Shown here: positions 1 through 7,557 of the stretch, in pieces | Position numbering within the stretch: the first letter of the stretch is position 1 | Layout: every line of letters starts with the position of its first letter | NCBI GenBank assembly: GCA_023420715.1 | Contig: JAEZVR010000117.1 | Location: forward strand, 1-13,771 | DNA length: 13,771 bases | Direction: 5' to 3' | Source: Bacillota bacterium | GTDB taxonomy: Bacteria; Bacillota; Clostridia; Saccharofermentanales; Fastidiosipilaceae | Translations under genes and position numbers: made by a program | Notes under the pieces: model-generated | What the model was told of the DNA's origin: nothing | What the model saw: the letters and a program-made list of their open reading frames with translations, nothing else | Databases searched by the model: none

Positions 1-255
1 TTTCTGCTGTTGAGGCGGAAATGATCGAGGTATAGCTATATTTGGCATCTGGTGAGGCAGCGTCGGAGAAACAGGTGGCTGCCCCTGGTACAGGATTGGT
101 TGTGCCGTCATTGGCTGCACTGAATTCCCCGGATATTGACTGTCTTGAGTAGATTGTGGTGTCACTTGTTGTGCGACAGATGTTGCTGTAGAAACCACGG
201 GATCTTGCCCATTTTGATTTGTCGACTGCATACGCAATGGATCATAATCTTGCAT
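1..255 (-). CDS. Gln/Pro-rich protein, N-terminal part only (runs off the left edge)
   Basis: An open frame of 85 codons runs from an ATG at 255 to the window edge without a stop. The ATG follows a good ribosome binding site (TTTGGAGG, about 9 bases upstream), so the start is credible. The visible residues are low in complexity: rich in Gln, Pro, Ser and Thr, with few hydrophobic stretches, no signal peptide and no membrane segment (it begins MQDYDPLRMQ). Such leaders are often disordered cytoplasmic tails in front of membrane or regulatory domains, but the part that would identify the family is outside the window. It lies about 100 bases downstream of the aldehyde-dehydrogenase-like gene on the same strand. 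A TTGACA box lies at 302-307 but has no well-spaced -10 partner, and I saw no terminator between the genes, so co-transcription is possible. Function unknown. Confidence 0.7.
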   Translation of the reverse strand, partial: MQDYDPLRMQSTNQNGQDPVVSTATSVAQQVTPQSTQDSQYPGNSVQPMTAQPILYQGQPPVSPTLPHQMPNIAIPRSFPPQQQK

Positions 256-355
256 CAGAATGAACCTCCAAATTTAATACATCCGTTATACCGCTAAAAA
301 ATGTCAAAATTCGCATCAAAATACAGCAAAATGTCACAGAGATCTGAACAATTCC

Positions 356-1720
356 TTATCGCCTTTTTAAACGATGCCAACGACGTGGATAAGGCGGATA
401 ACGCTGTGGCATTTTCTCTGCATTCTGGCAAACCAAGGAAAGCTTTGGATAAGAGAAGAGCTGAAGACCATCCAAGGCGCCTAAACTTCCCTGTCCAGCT
501 TTTCCAACAGCTGTTTTAGTCCACTGTGGATACCAATCCAAAATGGACGCTTCATTGACAGCTAGATTAGCATATCTGGCTTTCTGGACAAATTGATCAA
601 TTTCAAGCTCATCATTTGAAAAAAAGAAGGTTGCTGGGGGAACAGGCAACTGTATGGTCTGCTGGATGATTTGATTTAAATTTTCATAGGATAAAATGGG
701 TAAAACAGGCCCTCTTACCGGTGTGCGCATCAGTGGGTGATCCCAGGTCACATGATCAATAATCGTCGGCTCAATTTTGAGAATTTGTGCATGACTTCTT
801 CCCCCCCACAAGATACGGCCATGATTTAAAGATTGTCTCAAGTGCATAAACCATTGTGCATTTGCCATGGATTGATATTCCGGATTATGCGTTGGATCGA
901 TGCCATACGTATTGCGCAAAATTTGAATCATGGCTTCAATCAGGTCTGCACGAACAGATTCATGAACCCAAACAAAATCTAAACCATTCAGATTTTGTCC
1001 CACATTCAGCCATTTTGCCCAGACAATTTTTTGAGCGGCCTGTTCTATAGAGACATGCTCGCTCACAATGCACGGAGATTTTCCACCCACCTGCCCAAAA
1101 ACAGGGATGGACAACATCGCACCTAATTGACGCAACAGTTTCCCTTCCGCTGGTAAGGCAGTGTAAAAAACAAAATCAGGCTTTGCTTTCATCCAAGATT
1201 CCAGCGGCAAACAATCGACATCATAATACAACCATTGCGGCGGAAACAAATCCTGGAAAATGGTCTGAAACACCTGTGAAGTGTGATGCCAAAGCGGATG
1301 CGGACGAAGAATAATCACATTCCCAGCCGTCATTGCATCTAGCAAAGGGAAAAAAATGTGTTTTAAAGGTTCAGCAAAATCGCAGGTAATCAAGACAACA
1401 CCATAAGGCTGGCGTTGAATCTTTTGCGATAAGGTTCCAACCTTGGTATAAGCCAACCGATTTTTAGCATTTAACCAAGACGTCACATGTCGCTTCAAAT
1501 ATTTCAGCCGCCGCAAAACGGGTAAAAATTGCGTGACATACACTTCGTAAGGTGCCTGACCCAAATCTGTTTCGATCGCAGATAAAATATTCCACAGTTC
1601 CTTTTGCAAATAGGCTTCTAATTGATGCAATGATGCCCGCAAGGTTCTGCCCATGGATGCGATCTGCCGTCCATAAAAAAAAGCGCGCTGTGAACGAATA
1701 TGATGTTGCGGATTGATCAC
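356..1720 (-). CDS. Aldehyde dehydrogenase-fold protein, probable catalytically dead homologue (class 3-like)
   Basis: A 454-residue protein with a GTG start at 1720, preceded by AAAGGAG at good spacing. The scaffold is that of class 3/fatty-aldehyde type NAD(P)-dependent aldehyde dehydrogenases: YGVVLI (106-111), TAGN (131-134), VGGKSPCIV (211-219), GPVLPILSYENL (337-348) and the family C-terminal motif RYPPYP (440-445). The key residues are gone. The oxyanion Asn of WNYP is Ala116 (FAEP). The general-base Glu before GGKSP is Gln210. The nucleophilic Cys of GQTC is Leu244 (GQNL). The cofactor-binding Glu of EIFGP is Pro334 (PVRGP), and the FTGS turn reads YTAL (186-189). The frame is uninterrupted and near normal length for the class (about 450-460). 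I infer a structural or regulatory pseudoenzyme rather than an oxidoreductase. It starts about 30 bases past the pyk terminator and has no obvious promoter, so it may depend on read-through. An unusual active enzyme is possible but unlikely. Confidence 0.85.
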   Translation of the reverse strand: MINPQHHIRSQRAFFYGRQIASMGRTLRASLHQLEAYLQKELWNILSAIETDLGQAPYEVYVTQFLPVLRRLKYLKRHVTSWLNAKNRLAYTKVGTLSQKIQRQPYGVVLITCDFAEPLKHIFFPLLDAMTAGNVIILRPHPLWHHTSQVFQTIFQDLFPPQWLYYDVDCLPLESWMKAKPDFVFYTALPAEGKLLRQLGAMLSIPVFGQVGGKSPCIVSEHVSIEQAAQKIVWAKWLNVGQNLNGLDFVWVHESVRADLIEAMIQILRNTYGIDPTHNPEYQSMANAQWFMHLRQSLNHGRILWGGRSHAQILKIEPTIIDHVTWDHPLMRTPVRGPVLPILSYENLNQIIQQTIQLPVPPATFFFSNDELEIDQFVQKARYANLAVNEASILDWYPQWTKTAVGKAGQGSLGALDGLQLFSYPKLSLVCQNAEKMPQRYPPYPRRWHRLKRR

Positions 1721-1748
1721 ATCTCTTGCTCCTTTCGATGAACCTGAT

Positions 1749-1776
1749 AAAAAAGACCGCTCCCCTTCGGGAGCGG
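1749..1776 (-). terminator. Intrinsic terminator of the pyk operon
   Basis: On the minus strand, an 8-bp GC-rich stem (CCGCTCCC with GGGAGCGG) closes a 4-base loop and is followed at once by TTTTTT. It starts about 20 bases past the pyk stop codon. The arms lie at 1757-1764 and 1769-1776. It separates pyk from the aldehyde-dehydrogenase-like gene. Confidence 0.9.
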
Positions 1777-1797
1777 GTCAGATCTGAAATTTAAAAA

Positions 1798-3540
1798 TTA
1801 CTTGATTAAGCCGCGATCTGAATCCACCGTTACCGGCAAACCTTGGCGCAAAATTTTACAAGCGTTCTTGCAGGCATGTACCACAGGGATATCGAGCAGG
1901 CGTCCCACAGTGACCGCATGACAGTTTTTATTTTCTGTCTCAGCAACAATGGCTTTGGCTTGTTTGATCACTTCTAACATAGCATTATCTGTATCATTAA
2001 CCACCAAAACACTATCGTGTGCACCACTATTTTTAAGGGCTGCCAGATCTTCATCATTTTCGATAATCACAACATCACCCGTTGCTTTACCGCGATTAAT
2101 TCCAATACCCTGGCACAACAACCGGCCGACCGTCTGCACTTTTAGGGTGTTTGTCATACCACTTACACCAACAGGCGTACCACCAGAGATGACAACCACA
2201 TCACCATTGCTGACCAAACCGCAGTCTACTGCTTTTTGCATACCCTGCTCAAAGAGGGCATCCGTATCTGTCAACTCATCGATCAAAACCGGCAAAACGC
2301 CCCATGAGAGACTTAATTGGCGCCGATTTTTTTCATTAATCGTGGGGGCCACAATATGGCAGCCTGGTCTAAAACGCGACATCAAACGCGCTGTACGTCC
2401 ACCGAGTGTAACAGCCACAATGGCCTTCGCCTTTAAGTCCATAGCGGTTGTGCAACAAGCATGGCTAACCGCATTGGTCACAGATGGCGCAGATTCATGT
2501 TTTGTCGTACGGAACAACTCCCAAAAATCCACAGAATCTTCTGTCGTCACCGCAATTTCATTCATCATTTCCAGCGCTTCAATCGGGTATTTACCCGCAG
2601 CTGTTTCGCCAGAAAGCATAATGGCTGACGTACCGTCTAAAATAGCATTTGCCACGTCGCTGACTTCGGCACGTGTCGGTCTTGGGTTGCGAATCATGGA
2701 GTCCAACATCTGTGTCGCTGTAATACAGGGTTTCCCCTTAGAATAGCAAGAATGAATTAATCGCTTCTGAATAACGGGCACATTCTGAGAGGGAATTTCC
2801 ACACCCAAATCGCCTCGAGCAATCATAATGCCATCTGCGACATCGATAATAGAATCAAAATTGTCCACACCCTCTTGATTTTCAATTTTGGCAATTAATT
2901 TCATGCTTGAATCGCCAAGTTGTTCCAAATGACTGCGAACTTGGGTAATATCTGAGGCTCGCCGCACAAAAGAAATCGCAATAAAATCAAAATCGTTTTC
3001 GACACCAAAACGAATATCGTCGATGTCCTTGTCCGTCAAAGCGGGCAAGTCCAATTTAACACCTGGGATATTCACACTCTTCCGATCGGAAATCGGACCA
3101 CCATTGTGCACCACGCATTTGACGTCTACACCGTCAATTTCGACACAGCAAAGTTCAATCAATCCATCATCGAGCAATAAAATATCGCCGACCTGAATAT
3201 CTTGCGCCAGGGATTTATAAGAAATCGAAAATTCTTGATCATTTCCCAAAATATCGGCTTGTCTGATCCAAATTTCGGTATCTGGCTTCAGTAAACAGCC
3301 ACCATCTGCAAAACGCCCAGTCCGAATTTCAGGCCCTTTTGTATCCAAGAGTAAAGCGACTGGTTGATCGAGCTCAGCTCGAATGCGCTTAACACGCTCC
3401 AACCGCTTTTTATGTTCCTCGTGCGATCCGTGAGAAAAATTAAGCCGGGCAACATTCATACCCTTCTGGATTAATAATCGTAAAATCTGATCATCATCCG
3501 TTGACGGACCCAAGGTGCAAATAATTTTTGTTTTTCTCAT
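1798..3540 (-). CDS. pyk: Pyruvate kinase with C-terminal PEP-utiliser-like domain
   Basis: Catalyses the last glycolytic step, phosphoenolpyruvate plus ADP to pyruvate plus ATP, in the cytoplasm. I start it at the ATG at 3540 (MRKTKIICTLGPS), because GAGGAG lies just upstream and this is the conserved N-terminus; an in-frame ATG 15 bases earlier overlaps that ribosome site. The product is 580 residues. Visible are the nucleotide/phosphate-binding ARLNFSHG (31-38), LLDTKGPEIRTG (64-75), the catalytic Lys218 and metal ligand Glu220 in AKIENQEG, Asp244 in MIARGDLGVEIP, and TATQML (274-279). The allosteric C domain ends with SGGTPVG. Residues from about 480 form the extra swivelling domain typical of Bacillus-type kinases (about 587 residues). 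Its His541 is kept, but the usual TSH is NCH. It is 32 bases downstream of a membrane protein gene, most likely in one operon, and ends at a strong terminator. Confidence 0.97.
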   Translation of the reverse strand: MRKTKIICTLGPSTDDDQILRLLIQKGMNVARLNFSHGSHEEHKKRLERVKRIRAELDQPVALLLDTKGPEIRTGRFADGGCLLKPDTEIWIRQADILGNDQEFSISYKSLAQDIQVGDILLLDDGLIELCCVEIDGVDVKCVVHNGGPISDRKSVNIPGVKLDLPALTDKDIDDIRFGVENDFDFIAISFVRRASDITQVRSHLEQLGDSSMKLIAKIENQEGVDNFDSIIDVADGIMIARGDLGVEIPSQNVPVIQKRLIHSCYSKGKPCITATQMLDSMIRNPRPTRAEVSDVANAILDGTSAIMLSGETAAGKYPIEALEMMNEIAVTTEDSVDFWELFRTTKHESAPSVTNAVSHACCTTAMDLKAKAIVAVTLGGRTARLMSRFRPGCHIVAPTINEKNRRQLSLSWGVLPVLIDELTDTDALFEQGMQKAVDCGLVSNGDVVVISGGTPVGVSGMTNTLKVQTVGRLLCQGIGINRGKATGDVVIIENDEDLAALKNSGAHDSVLVVNDTDNAMLEVIKQAKAIVAETENKNCHAVTVGRLLDIPVVHACKNACKILRQGLPVTVDSDRGLIK

Positions 3541-3572
3541 GTGATATCTCCTCATTTTTTTTGTGAAAGACC

Positions 3573-4271
3573 TTAGTTGATGGTCTCAGACCCAACAGCA
3601 TGAGACCTAGATTGCTTAACAGGCGGCCGATAGCCAAAAATCGGCAGTGCATGTCTGCGACGATATTGGGCACGCTGTTTAACCGTAAGTTTTAAAAAGA
3701 CCACATCGGTCACATGTTGTATCTTCTTCATAACCCAACCCAATAAAGCTGGAAAAAAGACCATAAAAACAATACTCAAAAATAAAACCAATACGGACAA
3801 AATGACACCGAGAACAATAATCGTTAACAGTCCACCAGATGAACCCGTAAGAGGACTTTGTTCTAAAAAGGTATCAGCTGTTTTATTGAGTGACTGCATA
3901 AGCGCTTGCCGCAAATCCGCACCTGGCTGGAGAATTAAACGCGGCACAAAAGCCAAAATAAGCGACACAAAACCAGATGTGTATTTAAGCGCCTGAACGC
4001 CAAGCGTGAAAAACCGAACGAACAGGCCTTTGTCATAATAGATGAACGATAGAATTGGCGAAATCAGAACCAAGACGATATAGACAATTAGCCAGAAAAA
4101 AGGACTCATCAAGGGGCTGGAAACTCGACCTCGATTTGCGATAACCACAAGTGCAACGGCACCCGTCCAAAACATGAGGCTCAGGACAATCGTTGCCATG
4201 CGGTGATACTTGTTTTCATAATCTGAATCACACCACAGTGGACCGAGCAATGCACCTTCCAAAAAATCCAT
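3573..4271 (-). CDS. Multi-pass membrane protein of unknown function
   Basis: A 232-residue protein whose ATG at 4271 is preceded by TTTGGAGG at about 5 bases. Hydrophobic segments at roughly 25-45, 56-79 and 146-176 look like membrane helices, and 86-110 is a fourth possible one. Between the third and fourth lies a polar loop (about 115-145). The C-terminus, from about 181, is strongly basic (RRRHALPIFGYRPP and neighbours), which by the positive-inside rule suggests a cytoplasmic tail. I do not recognise the family and see no catalytic motif. It is the first gene of an apparent operon with pyk, 32 bases apart with no terminator between, and has a convincing promoter at 4318-4346. That link may only mean growth-coupled expression. 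A DUF-type integral membrane protein is the safest label. Confidence 0.85.
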   Translation of the reverse strand: MDFLEGALLGPLWCDSDYENKYHRMATIVLSLMFWTGAVALVVIANRGRVSSPLMSPFFWLIVYIVLVLISPILSFIYYDKGLFVRFFTLGVQALKYTSGFVSLILAFVPRLILQPGADLRQALMQSLNKTADTFLEQSPLTGSSGGLLTIIVLGVILSVLVLFLSIVFMVFFPALLGWVMKKIQHVTDVVFLKLTVKQRAQYRRRHALPIFGYRPPVKQSRSHAVGSETIN

Positions 4272-4317
4272 ATAGCCTCCAAATTTTGTGCAAATAAAAA
4301 GTTACACAATCGGGTTT

Positions 4318-4346
4318 ATTTTATCAATAGAAACCTTTAAAAACAA
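4318..4346 (-). promoter_or_regulatory. Sigma-A-type promoter for the membrane protein-pyk operon
   Basis: On the minus strand, TTGTTT (4346-4341), a 17-base spacer and TAAAAT (4323-4318), with TG one base before the -10 box (extended -10). Initiation would be near 4311, giving a leader of about 40 bases before the ATG at 4271. Confidence 0.65.
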
Positions 4347-4490
4347 TCATCAAGCCTGTCTGATGCGATTCTTTGTAAATCCCAAATTTAATTTCGCCAA
4401 TGAAAATCCGATGAAAAATATTTGATGTCATTTTTCTTGCCATCTGTGTCGCATATAAAGCACAGAAGAAACAAGAGACGATGAATAAAT

Positions 4491-4526
4491 AAGGTCGAGA
4501 TTTGGCTGACCATTATCCTCGACCTT
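4491..4526 (-). terminator. Perfect 9-bp inverted repeat, possible terminator of the lipoprotein operon
   Basis: AAGGTCGAG (4491-4499) and CTCGACCTT (4518-4526) are perfect complements around an 18-base spacer, about 80 bases past the lipoprotein stop. On the minus strand the hairpin is followed by ATTTATT, a weak U tract. It could end transcription from the lipoprotein operon. The long loop also fits an operator or a processed RNA end. Confidence 0.4.
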
Positions 4527-4607
4527 GATTTACATACTTGTCTGCTCACACATCATGTTGTCAGCTTCTGCTGGCGAAAAAATTGCTAGAATTTACCACC
4601 AGCACCG

Positions 4608-5687
4608 CTATGGGTGCTGGCTGTAGAGGTATTTTTTAGGTAAACGATAAACATACATATTCGTATATCTAGGTGTCGTCAACTGAATTTTATCGACTGG
4701 CTCAAGGTTAGACGTCTGATACAGTTCTATTCTGAACAATAAGGCGTCATCAAAAGTGGTCGACACAAAATTCAAGGAAATCATGCCATCTTCGATCTGT
4801 AGACTACGCAGGTATTCGGTATCCTTTCCTAAATTTTGATTTTCCGCTAATATTTCCCCATTAGGTGCTAATTTGGAAAGCTTACCCGCTGCATAGATAT
4901 ACATGAATTTCTCATCAGAAGCCACCAGACCAAATTCGTGCACGAAAGGGTGCCTTAGCGGTTCAAACCCGCCATCTTTAAACTGATAAATTTCTTGTTT
5001 AAAATCGCTTTTTCGTGTGGCATTGACGTATAGCTGTTGCCCGATTTTAAAGATGTCAAAAATTTCTCGATAATCCGAAAAGATCTTTTTTTGAAGCATC
5101 TCGCCTGTCGCTTTATCGAGAATCACCAGAACCGCATCATCGTGATCGCCACCTAAGTTGGTGCCCACCAAATAGAGTTTATTTGCGTCTTTTAAGATCT
5201 TCGATGTGTATAAAGGCACATCTACCCGATACTTCGTCTTACCTGTCGCAATATCTCTGGCAACCAAAACACTGACATATCCATGCTCTTCAGAGATTGC
5301 ACCATTCATGGAGGCATAGACGCATTCCGCATCGAGCGTTACTGCCGTTGAACCCGTATATTTCGGCTCATCTAAGAGATTAAAAGAGGTGATTGTCCCA
5401 TTCTGAATCAAGAGATTAGAATTGTGGCGTGCACCTGCTACATAAAGACGATCTTCAAAATCATCCCCTTTTGTAACATCCTGAATATCCACGTCTTCCT
5501 CTAAAAGCGTGTTGCCCTCCAAATCATAAGCCATGAGCTTACCGCCTGGATCTACAGGATCACTCCCAAGAAACAAGAACCGGGTTTGCTCGGGCAACGT
5601 CAAATCCAGTATTTTCTGCGTATTTGGTGCACAGGCTGTCAGAAATACCACAGAAAACAACATAAGAATCAAACGTTTCATCTTCAT
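4608..5687 (-). CDS. Secreted lipoprotein with a PQQ-like beta-propeller
   Basis: A 359-residue protein with a basic N-terminus, a hydrophobic signal helix and the lipobox LTAC with Cys19, so it should be lipid-anchored on the outer face of the membrane. The rest is beta-rich, with recurring blade-like turns: LMAYDLEGNTL, DIATGKTKYRV, LDKATGEMLQKK and LAPNGEILAEN. These resemble PQQ/WD-type propeller repeats, usually ligand- or protein-binding scaffolds. No catalytic site is visible. Its ATG overlaps the stop of the upstream hydrolase gene as ATGA, with GAGGTGG just before it inside that gene, so translation is probably coupled and the two may work together at the surface. ATG codon 3 is an alternative start. 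The stop codon lies in the loop of a hairpin (arms 4599-4606 and 4613-4620). The exact family is not recognised. Confidence 0.85.
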   Translation of the reverse strand: MKMKRLILMLFSVVFLTACAPNTQKILDLTLPEQTRFLFLGSDPVDPGGKLMAYDLEGNTLLEEDVDIQDVTKGDDFEDRLYVAGARHNSNLLIQNGTITSFNLLDEPKYTGSTAVTLDAECVYASMNGAISEEHGYVSVLVARDIATGKTKYRVDVPLYTSKILKDANKLYLVGTNLGGDHDDAVLVILDKATGEMLQKKIFSDYREIFDIFKIGQQLYVNATRKSDFKQEIYQFKDGGFEPLRHPFVHEFGLVASDEKFMYIYAAGKLSKLAPNGEILAENQNLGKDTEYLRSLQIEDGMISLNFVSTTFDDALLFRIELYQTSNLEPVDKIQLTTPRYTNMYVYRLPKKYLYSQHP

Positions 5688-6394
5688 CGCACCACCTCAT
5701 GAACCTTCGTATTGGGCGATTGCAGTATGTCTAATGGGAATACGGCGCCTTTAAATTGTGGGTTTTCTCCAATATTTTTACCCGCCTCACGCCAAGCGCG
5801 CCAAACCAATTGACTGCAATAAAAAGCATCTTTTTTTTCCTTGTTGAAGAAAGAAAAGCTATATGGCTTTCCAACCTGTTTGCGCGCATAACGAGCCGCT
5901 TTTAAATAGTCCGCATGTTTTGCACCGATTGGTCTGACCAGAAACGTATTCTTTTTAGACTTCCATGTATTGTCATATATCTGAACACCAGCTTTCCCAA
6001 TTGGACTAAATAATTTTGCGTAAGACTCAATCGTCTGCCATCTGTTTTCAGACACAATAGCTGCATGGCCTGTAAACGGCAAGGCACTTCCGCTACTTGC
6101 TTTTAAAGAAATAATAATATCTCCATGGGTTCCCAAAGCCGGTAAATCCTTTGAATGTTTCAGAATTTCCATCTCATTTGGCACAACATGATGGGCTTTT
6201 TCATAAGCTTCAATTTTTTTATACACTTCTATCAGTTGTTCTAACTCGATTTCGCGTACACGGCGGAACATGCTCAGTTCTTCAGCTGAATAATTTGGCA
6301 CTTCATCTGCCTTAACCACAAGAGGGTTATAGAAACCAAAGCTGAACATGAATACACACAACAGGATGGAAATAGAAACAATCTTTTTTTTCAT
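5684..6394 (-). CDS. Secreted YiiX/YycO-type permuted NlpC/P60 (papain-like) hydrolase
   Basis: A 236-residue protein starting MKKKIVSISI with a signal peptide that likely ends at VKA/DE (about residue 29), so it should be exported. A charged, helical stretch follows (about 35-80, many Glu/Lys, possibly coiled-coil). The catalytic domain starts at GDIII (91-95). His110 in GHAAIV precedes Cys193 in FYCSQLVWRAW. This His-before-Cys order marks the circularly permuted NlpC/P60 group (YiiX, YycO, LRAT-like). Members are thiol hydrolases or acyltransferases on peptides, amides or lipids; I cannot tell the substrate here. VGKPYSFSFFNK (174-185), just before the Cys, also fits the family. The ribosome site is GAAAGGGG. 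The operon continues into a lipoprotein gene with a 4-base overlap. An upstream CCTTTC (minus strand, about 6432-6427) could pair with GAAAGG of the ribosome site, a possible but unproven control. Confidence 0.85.
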   Translation of the reverse strand: MKKKIVSISILLCVFMFSFGFYNPLVVKADEVPNYSAEELSMFRRVREIELEQLIEVYKKIEAYEKAHHVVPNEMEILKHSKDLPALGTHGDIIISLKASSGSALPFTGHAAIVSENRWQTIESYAKLFSPIGKAGVQIYDNTWKSKKNTFLVRPIGAKHADYLKAARYARKQVGKPYSFSFFNKEKKDAFYCSQLVWRAWREAGKNIGENPQFKGAVFPLDILQSPNTKVHEVVR

Positions 6395-6828
6395 AATAAC
6401 CCCTTTCTAAGGCCAAATGCCGTCTTGAAAGGCAGTTATCTGATCTTGCTATAGACTTGGTCTGATTGCATGATGAGATGTACAACCGATCAAGACATCT
6501 AATGCATTTTTGTTTATTTAATGGTAACACATATTTTGAATTATCAATTTAAACAAATAGTAAATTTTATAGGATCGTGTACTGGACGGCAGACAAACAT
6601 CAACATAAATGCATATGAAGACAGCTTGCTGGCAGATTCCAACGCTGATTCACCAAAGAAGATACGAGAAAAATCATGCCTATCCTTTCACTTACAAGGC
6701 CATCGCAAGAAATCTTCTAAAACAACAGGAGAATATAAATGGCATGTTAGAACGTTTCTTCCCCAGGCACCTACTTAGCCGAGCGAAATGAGTTCTTAAA
6801 ATCTACCGCATATGCTATGCTAAACGAC
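6395..6828. other. Divergent intergenic region between the hydrolase operon and the rsuA-like gene
   Basis: About 430 bases, AT-rich around 6510-6580. It must hold promoters for both divergent units, but I found no high-quality -35/-10 pair in either direction. Two overlapping plus-strand open frames (6521-6778 and 6609-6791) show no recognisable protein features. An AGGAGAA at 6727-6733 sits before ATG codons at 6739 (3-codon frame, ATG GCA TGT TAG) and 6744 (15 codons), which could be a tiny leader peptide ahead of the rsuA-like gene or chance. Confidence 0.5.
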
Positions 6829-7557
6829 ATGAGACTTGATCAACTTTTATCAAAGGCTGGATTTGGCAGTCGAAAAAATATCAAGAAAATGCTTAAAGCA
6901 GGTGAATGGACGTTAAACGATCTCGTTTTAAGCGATCCAAGTTTGCACATCGACCCCAAAAAATTCGAGCATATACACTACCGAGGGAAACCTGTTCGAT
7001 TGGTCCATACCCTTTTTTATTTAATAAACAAACCATCTGGATATATCACGGCAACAAACGATCGCCACGCCGCTCATGTCAATCAATTGTTACCGCCAGA
7101 ATTGAACGATGCCAAGGTTTTTCCATTAGGTCGTCTAGATAAAGATACAACGGGCTTACTCTGTTTTACAAATGATGGTCAATTGGCACACCGCCTACTC
7201 TCTCCAAAATTCCATGTACCCAAAACCTATTGGGTAAAAATTCAGGGTGAACCCTTTTGCCCAGCAGACATCCAATCGGTAGCAGCAGGCATCCAATTGG
7301 ACGATGGGCTTACCAAACCTGCCCATTTATCCATTTTAAAAACAGATGAAGCAGAAATTACCCTATCCGAAGGTCGGTTTCATCAAGTTAAACGAATGAT
7401 GATCGCCTTAAATAAAACTGTCATTGCGCTCAAACGGATTCAATTTGCGGACATTCATCTTCCAGAAAATCTAGCGCTCGGAAAGGGCAGATATCTGACA
7501 GATGAAGAAATAACAGGGCTTTATGAAGCGGTTAACCTCTCCCGACCAAACCTTTAA
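6829..7557 (+). CDS. rsuA: 16S rRNA pseudouridine synthase, RsuA family
   Basis: Converts a uridine of ribosomal RNA to pseudouridine (position 516 in the E. coli enzyme). The product is 242 residues from the ATG at 6829 (MRLDQLLSKAGFGSRK). An in-frame ATG at 6817 would add four residues. I prefer 6829 because family members begin with MRLD, but neither start has a Shine-Dalgarno sequence. Residues 1-60 form the small RNA-binding S4 domain. The catalytic domain has the family motif PLGRLDKDTTGLL (99-111) with nucleophile Asp104, then TNDGQLAHRLLSPK, KTYWVKIQG and EGRFHQVKRMM. Length is normal for RsuA (about 230-240). It is the only plus-strand gene here and converges on the GTPase gene, with the two stop codons overlapping in TTTAAA. 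RluB/RluE relatives share the motif, so the exact rRNA target is inferred. Confidence 0.9.
   Translation: MRLDQLLSKAGFGSRKNIKKMLKAGEWTLNDLVLSDPSLHIDPKKFEHIHYRGKPVRLVHTLFYLINKPSGYITATNDRHAAHVNQLLPPELNDAKVFPLGRLDKDTTGLLCFTNDGQLAHRLLSPKFHVPKTYWVKIQGEPFCPADIQSVAAGIQLDDGLTKPAHLSILKTDEAEITLSEGRFHQVKRMMIALNKTVIALKRIQFADIHLPENLALGKGRYLTDEEITGLYEAVNLSRPNL

Larger units (their letters stand above)
4272..4607. other. Intergenic region between the lipoprotein gene and the membrane protein-pyk operon
   Basis: About 335 AT-rich bases with no credible gene on either strand. It holds the operon promoter (4318-4346), a 9-bp inverted repeat (4491-4526), and the distal half of a hairpin that straddles the lipoprotein stop codon (4599-4620). 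No tRNA or riboswitch was recognised. Confidence 0.7.

Noticed and set aside
1949..2746. Long plus-strand open frame (265 codons) opposite pyk
   Set aside because: It is antisense to well-conserved pyruvate kinase codons, lacks any recognisable motif and has the low-complexity look of a codon shadow.
3582..3607. Inverted repeat GGTCTCA/TGAGACC at the end of the membrane protein gene
   Set aside because: It lies within coding sequence, has no T tract on the minus strand and a 12-base loop. It is unlikely to be a terminator between the membrane protein and pyk.
6521..6791. Two overlapping plus-strand open frames (6521-6778 and 6609-6791)
   Set aside because: No ribosome site at either start, no domain or membrane features, mutual overlap in different frames. 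Chance frames in an AT-rich gap are more likely, though a decayed gene cannot be excluded.
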